Source of the DNA: Linum tenue
Lineage: Eukaryota > Streptophyta > Magnoliopsida > Malpighiales > Linaceae
NCBI GenBank assembly: GCA_946122785.1
Contig: CAMGYJ010000004.1
Span: 9,818,150 to 9,882,149, forward strand
Length of the DNA stretch: 64,000 nucleotides
Direction: 5' to 3'
Shown here: positions 41,346-50,986 of the stretch, one piece after another
How the letters are laid out: every line of letters begins with the position of its first letter
How positions within the stretch are numbered: the stretch's first letter is position 1
Translations under genes and position numbers: made by a program
Notes under the pieces: model-generated
Databases searched by the model: none
What the model saw: the letters and a program-made list of their open reading frames with translations, nothing else
What the model was told of the DNA's origin: nothing

Positions 41346-42446
41346 TGGAGGGTCAAGCCAAAGATTGACTGGACACTCGACCTCCAGGCTCGATCACCAT
41401 GTTCGCCAACCTAGCGGACAAGTTCCTCACTCGCTACCATCCGCCGTCGAAGACGGCGGACCTGCAGAAGCATATCACCCACTTTGCACGGGATGAAGAT
41501 GAGACCATTCGGGATGCTTGGCAAAGATACACCAGTATTTTCCTCAAGTGTCCCAACCATGGTTTTACTAACGCCTTCAAGGTGGGCACCTTCTACCATG
41601 CCTCTTCCCAGAAGACAAGCAGCTGATCGACTCGGTTTGCGGCAGGAATATGCTGACAAAGACCCCGCCGCAGCTAAATCGACTTTTTGAAAAGATGCAG
41701 AGCAGGGATATGATTGGGGAACTTCTAGGAGATCGAGACGAGCACCAGGTCAGGGTGTGCATGCTGTGGCCACCCCGTCGTCTGAGTTGGTGCAGTTGGT
41801 ATCTAAACTGGTTTCAGCCATCGATTGTTCTGGAATGATCTCAGGTACAAGACAGCAAGAGATGCACTTCCAATAGTGTGAAAGCTCCCATCACACTATG
41901 GAGGTCTGCCAGGCGATGAGGGAGTCGACTACTCCCCAGGAGCAGGTCGACTTCATCGGAAATGTTAGGCGTTTCGACCCTAAAAGCAACACTTACAACG
42001 AGGGGTGGCGCCAGCATCCCAACTTCTCATTGGGTGGGACCAATACTAGACCACCAGTCTCCCAGGGACCGCCAGGCTTCCAGAGGCCTCCCTACCAGCC
42101 CAGAAAAGGGCGATTTCAGCAGCAGCAGCCTCTCCACCCGCCCAGACAGGGGCCAGTTTCTCCTCAATCACAGGTGCGGCCATTTCAGCAGTCAGGTGCA
42201 GCCCCCGCAGCACCAGTGCAGAGTGATCCAATGGCTGATTTGTGGGATCTAGTGGGTTCTCTGACCACCTCCAGTGCGAATAAGTTCAATAATATCGTGC
42301 AATTCATGGAGAAAGCCTCTGGTAAATTCATGGAGTTTGAGGCTGGCCAGAGAAACACACAGGCTGTATTGCGGGATATCCAGACCCAGTTGTGGAGTGT
42401 GGCACGGGCTGTGGCACACAGGACTCCTGGTACTTTACCTGGGTAG
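41346..42446 (+). pseudogene. Element C gag
   Basis: The start of the retrotransposon gag domain is visible as EGQAKDWL-type sequence with the Trp codon changed to TGA (about 41370), then MFANLADKFLTRYHPP and AWQRYTSIFLKCPNHGF (41399-41560). A frameshift near 41590 follows. The later part (41898-42446) has NVRRFDPKSNTYNEGWRQHPNFS, a proline/glutamine-rich linker and a helix ending AHRTPGTLPG. The expected zinc knuckle has decayed. The layout matches the gag of element D, which packages the RNA in intact relatives. Confidence 0.75.
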
Positions 42447-43377
42447 ACCATTCCTCATCCGCAGGACCCGAATGAGTACTGCAAGGCCATTACTACCAGG
42501 AGTGGCAAGGTGACTGCTGACCCACCTGTCCGGTTAAGACAGGAGAGAGAGAGAGAGAGATATATGTTTCAGCACTTCTAGCTAATGAAGAGGAAATGGA
42601 GAAGGAGGTTGAGGTGCCTGCTCCTAAGCCACAACCAGTGGTGAATGAGTTTGTACAGCAATTTCCCTTTTCTACTCGGTTACACTAAGACCAACTAGAG
42701 ACTGAGTTTTCCACGTTCATGGCAATGCTGAAGCAGGTGAACATCAGTATGCCCTTCTTAGAGGCATTATCGAAGATGCCAAAGTATGCTGAAGCAGGTG
42801 ATGCTCAACGAGAAGTGTTCTGCCATCCTGCAGAACAAGATACCAGAGAAGCGCAAAGACCCATGGAATTTTACTATCCCTTGCATGATTGGTAGTTTGC
42901 ATATATGAAAGTCCTTGGCGGATTTAAGCGCTAGCATAAATGTCATGCCATATAAACTGTTTAAAAAGCTAAGACTAGGTGAACCCAGTAACACTAGGAT
43001 GAGCATTCAACTTGCTGATAGATCCATTGTGCATCCTAGGGGCATTGCAGAGGACTTGATAGTCGTAGTAGGGCCATTCTCATATCCTGTTGATTTTGTG
43101 ATTCTTGATATAAATGAGGATGTGGATGTGCCTTTAATACTGGGTAGACCTTTTCTCGCCACCGCCAAGGCGCTTATTGATGTGAATGATGGGAAATTAA
43201 TTTTGCGGGATGGGGGGTGAACAAATCACTTTCTCTATTTCTGATAATATGAAACACCCCCAGCTCCATGATGATCTAGACTACTGCGATGTTATTGCTG
43301 ATTTTGACACCGCACTAGCCATCACGAGTGCGGGTACCGATGATTTCCTCGAGAATTGTCATTTTTAGGGGAACAGG
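42447..43377 (+). pseudogene. Element C gag-pol linker and aspartic protease
   Basis: The protease segment 42880-43220 has ADLSASINVMPYKLFKKL where element D has CDLGAGINLMPYSVYKKL, followed by VDFVILDINEDVDVPLILGRPFLATAKALIDV. The catalytic D-[ST/G]-[GA] triplet is changed to DLS, and the sequence upstream is broken by stops and deletions. The frame shifts at 43215 and ends where element D inserted. Confidence 0.75.
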
Positions 43378-44688
43378 TGATAGGGCAAAAGCGTAATGCC
43401 TTAATCCTATCTTGTAGTAAAACCGGAAATCCGGGTATCGTCTCTCAGGGACTGGTACAACCTTAAGTTCTATCAATTTTATGAGCAAACTATAAGTAAA
43501 GATGGTAGAATGAGACTAATTTCTAAAAGCCAAATAAACTAAACAAATTAACTAAATGAAAACTGTCGGGAGAAAATCAATGGAGAAAGCTCTGGGAGAA
43601 ACACCGGGATTCACTACCTATCCTATCCAGATTAATTCACATATTCCAATCAATTTAATCCATATCTCTACAGCCAGGATATCACTACTGTGCTAGCTAT
43701 CCCTGTCGGGAAGTACTACGTACTAAATAATCAATTCAAATCCTACTGTCGTAGCTCAATGAATTAACTATTTAGCCTGAAGACCGATATCCCAATTAAG
43801 ACCGCATAGTACCTTATTTAATCCACTGTCGCTTCGATAAGTTACTATGTCACATGAAATAGGTTCAGTTATTAGGGTTTCACTGTCGCTAATAACCTAA
43901 TTAACTACGATTCATTGTATTGGTGGCCAGTCAACACAAAGCATTAAGAAATTTCATGCAATAGAGATTGGAAGAAAAGAATCATGAATCAATCCATCAA
44001 ATCAAGAACTAGCTACAACCTATGGTGTTTCCCCCAGAAATTGGGGTTTAGTTCATGACGAAATTAAGATAAAACATTAGGGTTTTGATCATCATGTTCT
44101 AAATCAACAATACACAACTAGTTCGGTTCAGAAAATCCAACCAACTAATCGCTCTCATTGAACTCAGCTCAAGCCGCCTTGGGAAAACTCGATCGTCGAT
44201 CGCCCGATGCTTTTCCAAGCCCCGCTGCGCTCGTTTGCCTCTGTCCTTTCTCCCTGAGATTTTTCGCCCCAGAATAATTCCCCCCTCCTCCAATTAATTC
44301 TCACGCCCGCTTCCCCAAATAATTGCCTCCCCAGCAATTGTGTCCGCCCACTCCCCTGGCCCAAATCCGGCCCGTCCAATTAATTTGGCCCAAGGAATTC
44401 TCAAAGAAAAGTCCACCGCCAGCAAAAGGAGCCCAATCGAATGGGCTTTGGCCCATTTCATTAAGCCCATCCAGCTGGGCCTTGAGCCCAGCTTCGAGAA
44501 TTGTTTGCCGGTGCAACTTCTTTTTCGTGTTTTCTTCACCTGTAATACATCAAACTCATGACACTAGGCAGTAATGGTTTTTCAACCATTCTCGGGTTAG
44601 CGAGCCCTAAAATAGCACCAATTGGCTAAAACATACCACGGATAATCACATAAAGTCCAAGAATTCAATATGTTAAAGCCGATTATCA
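43378..44688 (-). repeat. 3' LTR of element D
   Basis: This 1311-bp LTR pairs with 54671-55978. Short ORFs within it are duplicated in the other LTR and are not genes. Confidence 0.95.
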
Positions 44689-46140
44689 CAACCCCACACT
44701 CAATTGTTGCTTGTCCCTAAGCAACGACTCAAAAGACACAAACACATAACCATCCAAAACAATGACACACCACAGACTCAACACTCAAAGCAAAACCCAA
44801 AATTTCCTTGTACTCTTGTTGTAATCAGTAGTTTCTTTCTCAAAGAACAAGCTGTGCTTTAATGGTCATACCTTTCACCCCACACTCAAGTTCTTTGCAA
44901 CCATTACCATTGACTGACTCAAATTCATCCAAAAACTCAACTAGCAACCCTCAATTTCGATCGTCGGTAGTGGGTGATTAACAACTTATGGTGTAACATT
45001 TATTAGGAGAATCTAACCACATCAGTGAGGTGCATATCTCGTGAGGACAATCTGGCTTACTTACACCAATTATCAGCAATTAACAAAGCATGAGTCTCAA
45101 AAACTAATGGGGGAAGCCTTTCGCAAACATGATTTTACGTTAAGCACATTACTACCTTTTATGACAAGGAGAGGCTTTCTCTCTTTCTGCTTTTGCTTGC
45201 CGAGAAGTCGTATTTAGTACAAGTGGGATTTGTTTCTTACTACCTGTGACCGAGCAAGAGCAATTTCTGCTTCTTAGCACTCGCATAAGGGCTTCTTTCA
45301 ACTCCTTTTCCTCGGTCCGTGTGGAGGGTCATTGCTCATCCTCTAATGGCACTTCACTCAACTGGGGATCGTACTTGATAAGCAACATCGTACGGTCGCG
45401 AACCGATTCTCAATTGAATCTTTCCTCATCCCCATGTGCAATGAGTGATTGCCTCACACGATTTTGGCATTTTTACCCACACTTTAATTGTTATGGCAAC
45501 TTTCTTATATTTTACTTGTCAGTTAGTGTTTTCTTTTATAAAGATACAGTTCACCCCATCATAAAACATTCAAAACAGAGAGACTCAATGCAAAGTCAAA
45601 AGCTCATAATTGATGCAAGTAAGCACGGTATCCAAACATGTCGAATGGTCAATGTTCTCCACCTAACTACTTCACCAAAAGTCATTACACTATCCTCACA
45701 AAAGAGAATGTTGCTAAAAGAATTTGCTCATTCAAAGCATATCCAGTCAGTCAAACAATCAAGCTCATTGTGAAGAACTATGCAATTCAACACTAGTGGG
45801 GGTGATTTCGATGATTTCATTCAAGCACAAACTCATTTTCAAGGCATCACGGTCATTTACATCATGTTACCACAAGAGTACAAGGTTTTGTTTTTAATTT
45901 TTCTCATTTTTAGGTGTTTTTTAGCCATTAGCTTTGCACAGGCAGCTTGCTTTTTGCACAGGCAAACTGCATGCAGTTGGCTGTGCTCAACCTAATGGCA
46001 AATTTTTTTTTTTTTTTGACGGAAACGATATACACATGACGAGACACTGTGGACAACTCAGACTCGACATGAAACACGCCAAGAACACAGACCATCCACC
46101 CCACACTCAGGATGGACATTGTCCACAATGTCTACAACTA
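44689..46140 (-). other. 3' non-coding region of element D with two hairpin-polypurine modules
   Basis: Module 1: minus strand GTTGCTT-AGGGAC-AAGCAAC (44706-44725) followed by AGTGTGGGGTTG at the LTR border. Module 2: CATTG-TGGA-CAATG (46117-46130) followed by GAGTGTGGGGTGGATG. Between them lie 'gagcaagagcaatttctg' and 'caactccttttcctc', which also occur in A (25245-25320), showing conserved non-coding content. Confidence 0.6.
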
Positions 46141-46250
46141 GACACGACACACCAATAGGTTCACCTAACTAACATTATTACAGACCCACATAAGAATTAT
46201 TCACAAAGAAAAGAAGAAAAGAAAAGAAAAAAGAACCTCGGGACAAGCTC

Positions 46251-48026
46251 CTATGAAGGAGGGGTCGATGAAGAAGTGCCGAACTTCTCATCTAGACGCT
46301 GGTGTAGCTCCTTGATCTTCTTATCTTTCTCTACGTCTCTGGCTTCCAAGATAGCTATTCTGACTCTGAGATCGTCTTCAGATGATGATGAAGCTGGCAC
46401 AACTGGTGGAGTAGCTGCTGGCTGCGGAACTGGGGGTGCTTGTGACTGTTGGCCCTGGCTGACACTCGTGGCAGAGTGCCCTGCTGCTGCTGGTGATGGT
46501 GATGATGATGAAGCACCCAAAGGCATGGGTGTAGGAGCTGGAGTCGTGGTCGGAGTGACTACTGATGGTGCGGGAGATGATGCCGAAGCAGAAGTTGCTC
46601 TAGCAGCCCTTGCTGCCCTTTTTCGATTGACCTTAATCTCCCACTCCTTGTATTTGGCGATGGATAGATATTCACCACGAGATCCTGCTTTCCTCAGAAA
46701 ACCCAATTTGCATAACGCTGATTCCCCAAGCAAAGTCGTGCCATCACTGATCTCCAAACCCATAGGGTTCTCTGGGAACCCCCAGTAAGCTCGAGCTAAT
46801 GCAGTAATGATACCCCCACACATAATTGCTCCGCAAGTTTTCAGTGCATCATTTTCAAGCATCTTACCCACCATGTACCCAACACACAATGGTGTTCCAG
46901 TAACGAAACTGTGAATGTACCTGAGATCGGGTGTGTAGACACCACTGGCATTGGATCCCTTTCCCAAAACAGTGCGAGCCAGGTAGTCATGTACTAGTGG
47001 GATCACAGGGTCTCTGATCGATGCTCTCCTCGAAGAAGTAGGATTGAAGTCCTTTCCATCTGCCACAATTGTCGTCCAAAACTCACTCAAGTCCTGCTTT
47101 TCATCAGTAATTGCATCTGCTGGACCATCAAAGAGAAGAGCTCTGTTTACTTGGCTCAAAGTGAGAGACTTGGTTTTCCCGGCCAAAGTACTCTAAAGCT
47201 TGCTCTCAACCCCATTATCCACGAAGCTGTAGGTGGCCAAGAATGCTCTGGTGAGGTGTGGATAGGTGGGGAAGTGCAGCTCCGGAAATCGTGCCCAATT
47301 CATTCGGCGGAAGTATGTCATCACCTCCTCAGCCCGCTCGGTCTTCTGCAATGCTTCATAGTCCATGAACTGAGAAGGGGTGACCTCTCTTTTCATCAGA
47401 TCGGCATATTCTTCTTTATGCTGCTGGAGCTGGACAGGTTGACCGAACGTCTTAGAGACGTCCTTTGGAAGAGAGGAAGCCGCCTTCTTCTTGCTTGCAA
47501 CATGGGTAGTACAACGTGGTGTCGTGGATGGTGCAGGTGCCGAAGAAGAAGAAGTTTGCCTCTGTGGTCGTGAAGATGAGCTCGGTTGCTAGAGACGACT
47601 CCTCTTTGCTGGCCTACTCTCAGGTGATACAACTGGTGTTGAATCTGGTAATGGAGGTTCTTCAGTAGGCATTTGAGCAGGCTACTGTGGTGGAGATGGA
47701 GCTGGAGAAGTCATCTCAATAGTCCGGGACCGCATCGTGGGTCCAACCTGGCCGGTGATCAGCCTGTGAAAGCGAGCGGGCATGTTGACTGCTTGAAGTT
47801 GTGGAGGAACTTCTGGAATTGGGCTGTCCTTGTCGGTCACCTTGTGGCTATCTTCAATCGTCCATGAACGGTAAACAATCTTCCCATCTTCACTTTGATC
47901 AGTGACTTTGAACTGCCGAGGTGGAGGGATATATCTGCGACGTCCCATATCTGCAACCAAGAGTGCAAACTGGAAAACAAACTTCTGAACACTCCACTCT
48001 GCTCTTGAAACACCAAATTTGCTCAA
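46251..48026 (-). pseudogene. Athila-type third ORF (env-position protein), with three TAG stops
   Basis: One minus-strand frame runs from ATG 48026 (or ATG 47948, MGRRRYIPPP) to 46251, interrupted only by TAG at 47682-47684, 47589-47591 and 47193-47195. Order of parts: a basic N-terminus, a Ser/Pro-rich linker, a segment YFRRMNWARFPELHFPTYPH followed by LTRAFLATYSF that resembles the plant retrotransposon 'putative transposon protein' family, a globular middle (VGKMLENDALKTCGAIMCGG), a Pro/Ala/Ser-rich tail and a final coiled coil (RIAILEARDVEKDKKIKELH). No signal peptide or clear membrane anchor is seen, so envelope function is not supported. Its role is unknown. Confidence 0.65.
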
Positions 48027-48139
48027 ATCTGTACTCTATTTCCCAATTCCAGGTTCACTGCTACCACAATCAGGAAATCACCAATTTCTGCAACCCTCAA
48101 ATCAACCAATTCTCATAATTCACCCATAAATCTTCTGCA

Positions 48140-49060
48140 AATCTTCTTCTAAACAGTAATTGCACTTCAATTGGCCCAATCAAGAAATCATCACACTCCA
48201 ATTTCACCTCCAATTCGAAATTGAGCAAAACCCCCAATTTGAAGAACCCTAATTCTTTTTCTGTTCTTGAATCTCCAACAACTCTAGGTTCTTCGAATCA
48301 AACCTCGGAGGAAGGGGTGATTGGAGCGGGTCGGAGGAGTTGGGTTGGTGGTGCTGGGACCGACGACGACCGCCGCGAGCGTCGCCGGCGGAGGGGCGGC
48401 GCTTATTGGGTGGAGGCGGCGCTGTGCTCGGCCGCTGCTGCTGGAGATCCGGCGAAGGGCGACGCGGTCGGGGCGGGAGGCCGACGGCACGGCGGCTGGG
48501 TCGATGGACGACGGCGCGCGGTCGGTGGAGGGGCGGCGATGGTTGGCGCGGGGCTCGTCTCTGCTGCTCGGGCGAAGAAGGGGGAAGGGGAAGTCGGGGA
48601 AGGGGGAGGGCGGACAGCCCGACCCCGACCCCTACTGTTTTTTTTTTCTTTTCCGAAACGCTGCAGCGTTTGATTTTTTTTTAAATTTTTTTTTTATAAG
48701 TGAAACGCTGCGCTACGGCTGTTTTTTTTTTTTTTTTTTTAGAGAAACGGAAATTCTCCCTTTCAGTCCCCCCTTCCTCCTCAAAAATGCCAGATCAGTC
48801 CTCCCCCTTATTTCAGATTAGTCCTCCCCCCATTTGCGGTTTGCTTGTGCTAATTTTGCAGCCTCCCTGTGCAAAAAGCAATCTGCCCGTGTACCTACAA
48901 AACATCAAATAATACCTTCCTCAAGGCTTTTGGAGCTGAAATTTGGCGGAGAGCCTCTAGACAAACCCTAAAACTAAAAAATAAAAAAAATTGAAAGAAA
49001 AACTCACCTTGGGTTGCCTCCCAAGAAGCGCTTGTTTTTCGTCGCTAGCTTGACGTAAAG
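48140..49060 (-). other. GC-rich leader-like segment between pol and the third ORF of D
   Basis: From 48300 to 48640 the sequence is very GC-rich (CCGCC and GGCGG runs), unlike the rest of D. On the minus strand it leads into 'gaattagggttcttc' and a T/A-rich leader before ATG 48026. This resembles a plant 5' untranslated region. Homopolymer runs (48635-48745) and the palindrome 'aaacgctgcagcgttt' (48656-48671) lie upstream. It could be a captured host promoter/leader or an element-specific promoter for the third ORF. Confidence 0.5.
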
Positions 49061-49064
49061 TAGC

Positions 49065-50852
49065 TCATTCCAGATGATATGTTGAGATTTCCAGGACGGA
49101 AACCCCTTCAATATAGTGCTTGAGCCTCTGACCATTCACCTTAAACGCCCCTTGATCACCAAGAATCTCGATTGCACCATGTGGGTACACTTTGGTCACC
49201 GTAAATGGTCCGGACCACCTTGACTTCAATTTCCCAGGGAAGAGTTTAAGGCGTGAGTTGAAAAGTAATACCTTCTCTCCCACCTTGAACTCTCTTCTCA
49301 GTATGTGGTGATCGTGCCACTTCTTGGTTTTCTCCTTATAAATCCGGGCATTTTCATAGGCATTAAGCCTAATCTCGTCGAGCTCATTCAGTTGCAACAG
49401 GCGCTTTTCTCCAGCAGTTTTTAGATCGAAGTTCAGCTTCTTGATAGCCCAATACGCCTTATGCTCGAGCTCGACGGGCAAGTGGCAAGCTTTTTCAAAC
49501 ACCAATCTGTACGGAGACATGCCTAAAGGAGTCTTGAAGGCAGTCCGGTATGCCCAGAGTGCATCATCTAACTTCCTTGCCCAATCTTTCCTTGTTGAAT
49601 TCACTGTCGTCTCCAGAATGTGTTTCAGTTCTCTGTTGGAAACTTCCACTTGCCCGCTGGTTTGTGGATGATAGGGTGTAGCCACTCGATGCTTAACCCC
49701 ATATCTGGCCAGCAACGTGTTCAACTCCTTTCCCATGAAGTGTGTGCCCTCGTCACTGATGAGAACTCGAGGGACTCCGAATCTGGTGAACACGTTCTTT
49801 CTCATGAAATTCACCACCGTCTTTGAGTCATTGGTGGGCAACGCCACTGCCTCCACCCACTTGGATACATAGTCGACTGCGACTAAGATATATTTGTTGT
49901 TGAAAGACGGTGAGAATGGCCCCATGAAATCCACTCCCCATACATCAAGCATCTCCACCTCCAAAATCGAGGTCTGCGGCATCTCCATCCTTACAGATAT
50001 GTTCCCTGTTCTTTGGCACCTATCACATTGAGCAACAAAATCACGGGCATCTCGAAATAGAGAAGGCCAATAAAATCCAGATTGTAACACCTTTGCTGCT
50101 GTCCTATGAGGTCCAAAGTGACCTCCTGCGGCCATACTATGACAGAAATTAAGCACCGACTTTACCTCACACTCAGGAACACATCGTCTTACCATGGTAT
50201 CAGCACAATGCTTATACAGGAAGGGGTCTTCCCATATATAGTTCTTGGCAATAGTAATCAACTTCTTGCGCTGTTGATAAGACAAATCAGGGAGCTTACC
50301 TGTGGCGAGGTAGTTCGCAAGGTCTGCATACCAGGGAGCTTGTTGGACAAGGAGAGCATAAAGCTGCTCGTCTGGAAAAGACTCATTGATCTCAACCTTG
50401 TCCTTAGGAATTGCCTCAAGCTCAAGTCTAGAAAGGTGATCGGCTACCAGATTAGCCGAACCTTTCTTGTCTCGAATTTCAACGTCGAATTCCTGCAAAA
50501 GAAGAACCCAACGAAGCAATCTCGGCTTGGCCTCCTTCTTTGAAAGAAGGTGTCGTATAGCTGCATGGTCAGTGTACACAACTGTTTTCGATCCCACCAA
50601 ATAAGATCGAAATTTATCAAAAGCAAACACCACAGCAAGCAGTTCTTTTTCAGTGGTGGAATAGTTCAATTGTGCATCATTAAGAAGCTTACTGGCATAG
50701 TACACCGCATGCAACTTACCTTCCTTCCTCTGCCCCAAAACTGCCCCGACTGCATAGTCGCTAGCATCGCACATAATTTCAAATGGCAAAGTCCAGTCGG
50801 GTGCAGTGATAATGGGAGCAGAGGTTAACTCCTTCTTAAGTCGATTGAAGGC
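49065..50852 (-). CDS. Element D RNase H and integrase
   Basis: The frame is open from after TAG 50853-50855 to 49065; the first Met is at 50789 (574 residues from there). RNase H: CDAS (D8), [16 protein letters not shown] (D74) and VADHLSRL (D117). The integrase has the zinc-binding HHCC (H224-x3-H228, C255-x2-C258) and a catalytic core with D287 (WGVDFMGP), D346 (SDEGTHF) and E382 (QVEVSNRE); the 35-residue D-E spacing is canonical. A C-terminal part [18 protein letters not shown] follows. In life this degrades the RNA strand and inserts the cDNA. No chromodomain is seen, as expected for Athila. Confidence 0.9.
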   Translation of the reverse strand, partial: AFNRLKKELTSAPIITAPDWTLPFEIMCDASDYAVGAVLGQRKEGKLHAVYYASKLLNDAQLNYSTTEKELLAVVFAFDKFRSYLVGSKTVVYTDHAAIRHLLSKKEAKPRLLRWVLLLQEFDVEIRDKKGSANLVADHLSRLELEAIPKDKVEINESFPDEQLYALLVQQAPWYADLANYLATGKLPDLSYQQRKKLITIAKNYIWEDPFLYKHCADTMVRRCVPECEVKSVLNFCHSMAAGGHFGPHRTAAKVLQSGFYWPSLFRDARDFVAQCDRCQRTGNISVRMEMPQTSILEVEMLDVWGVDFMGPFSPSFNNKYILVAVDYVSKWVEAVALPTNDSKTVVNFMRKNVFTRFGVPRVLISDEGTHFMGKELNTLLARYGVKHRVATPYHPQTSGQVEVSNRELKHILETTVNSTRKDWARKLDDALWAYRTAFKTPLGMSPYRLVFEKACHLPVELEHKAYWAIKKLNFDLKTAGEKRLLQLNELDEIRLNAYENARIYKEKTKKWHDHHILRREFKVGEKVLLFNSRLKLFPGKLKSRWSGPFTVTKVYPHGAIEILGDQGAFKVNGQRLKHYIEGVSVLEISTYHLE

Positions 50853-50855
50853 CTA
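50853..50855 (-). other. In-frame TAG in RNase H of element D
   Basis: The codon sits in ...[16 protein letters not shown]..., where related elements have Gln. CAG to TAG is a single C-to-T change. Confidence 0.75.
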
Positions 50856-50986
50856 CAAACACTCATCAGAGAAGTTAAACACAGTATCTTTGGCCAACAA
50901 ATCACATAAAGGCTTGGTGATCTTTGAGAAGTCTTTAATAAATCTCCGATAAAAACCGGCATGACCTAGAAAACTTCTAATTCCTT

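Noticed and set aside
47193..47684. Programmed amber read-through in the third ORF of D
   Set aside because: Three stops in one ORF plus one in pol is more than read-through would use; decay by C-to-T change is simpler, though untested.
48221..48821. Plus-strand protein genes in the GC-rich stretch of element D
   Set aside because: Several overlapping frames are open with Arg/Gly-rich low-complexity products; composition explains them.
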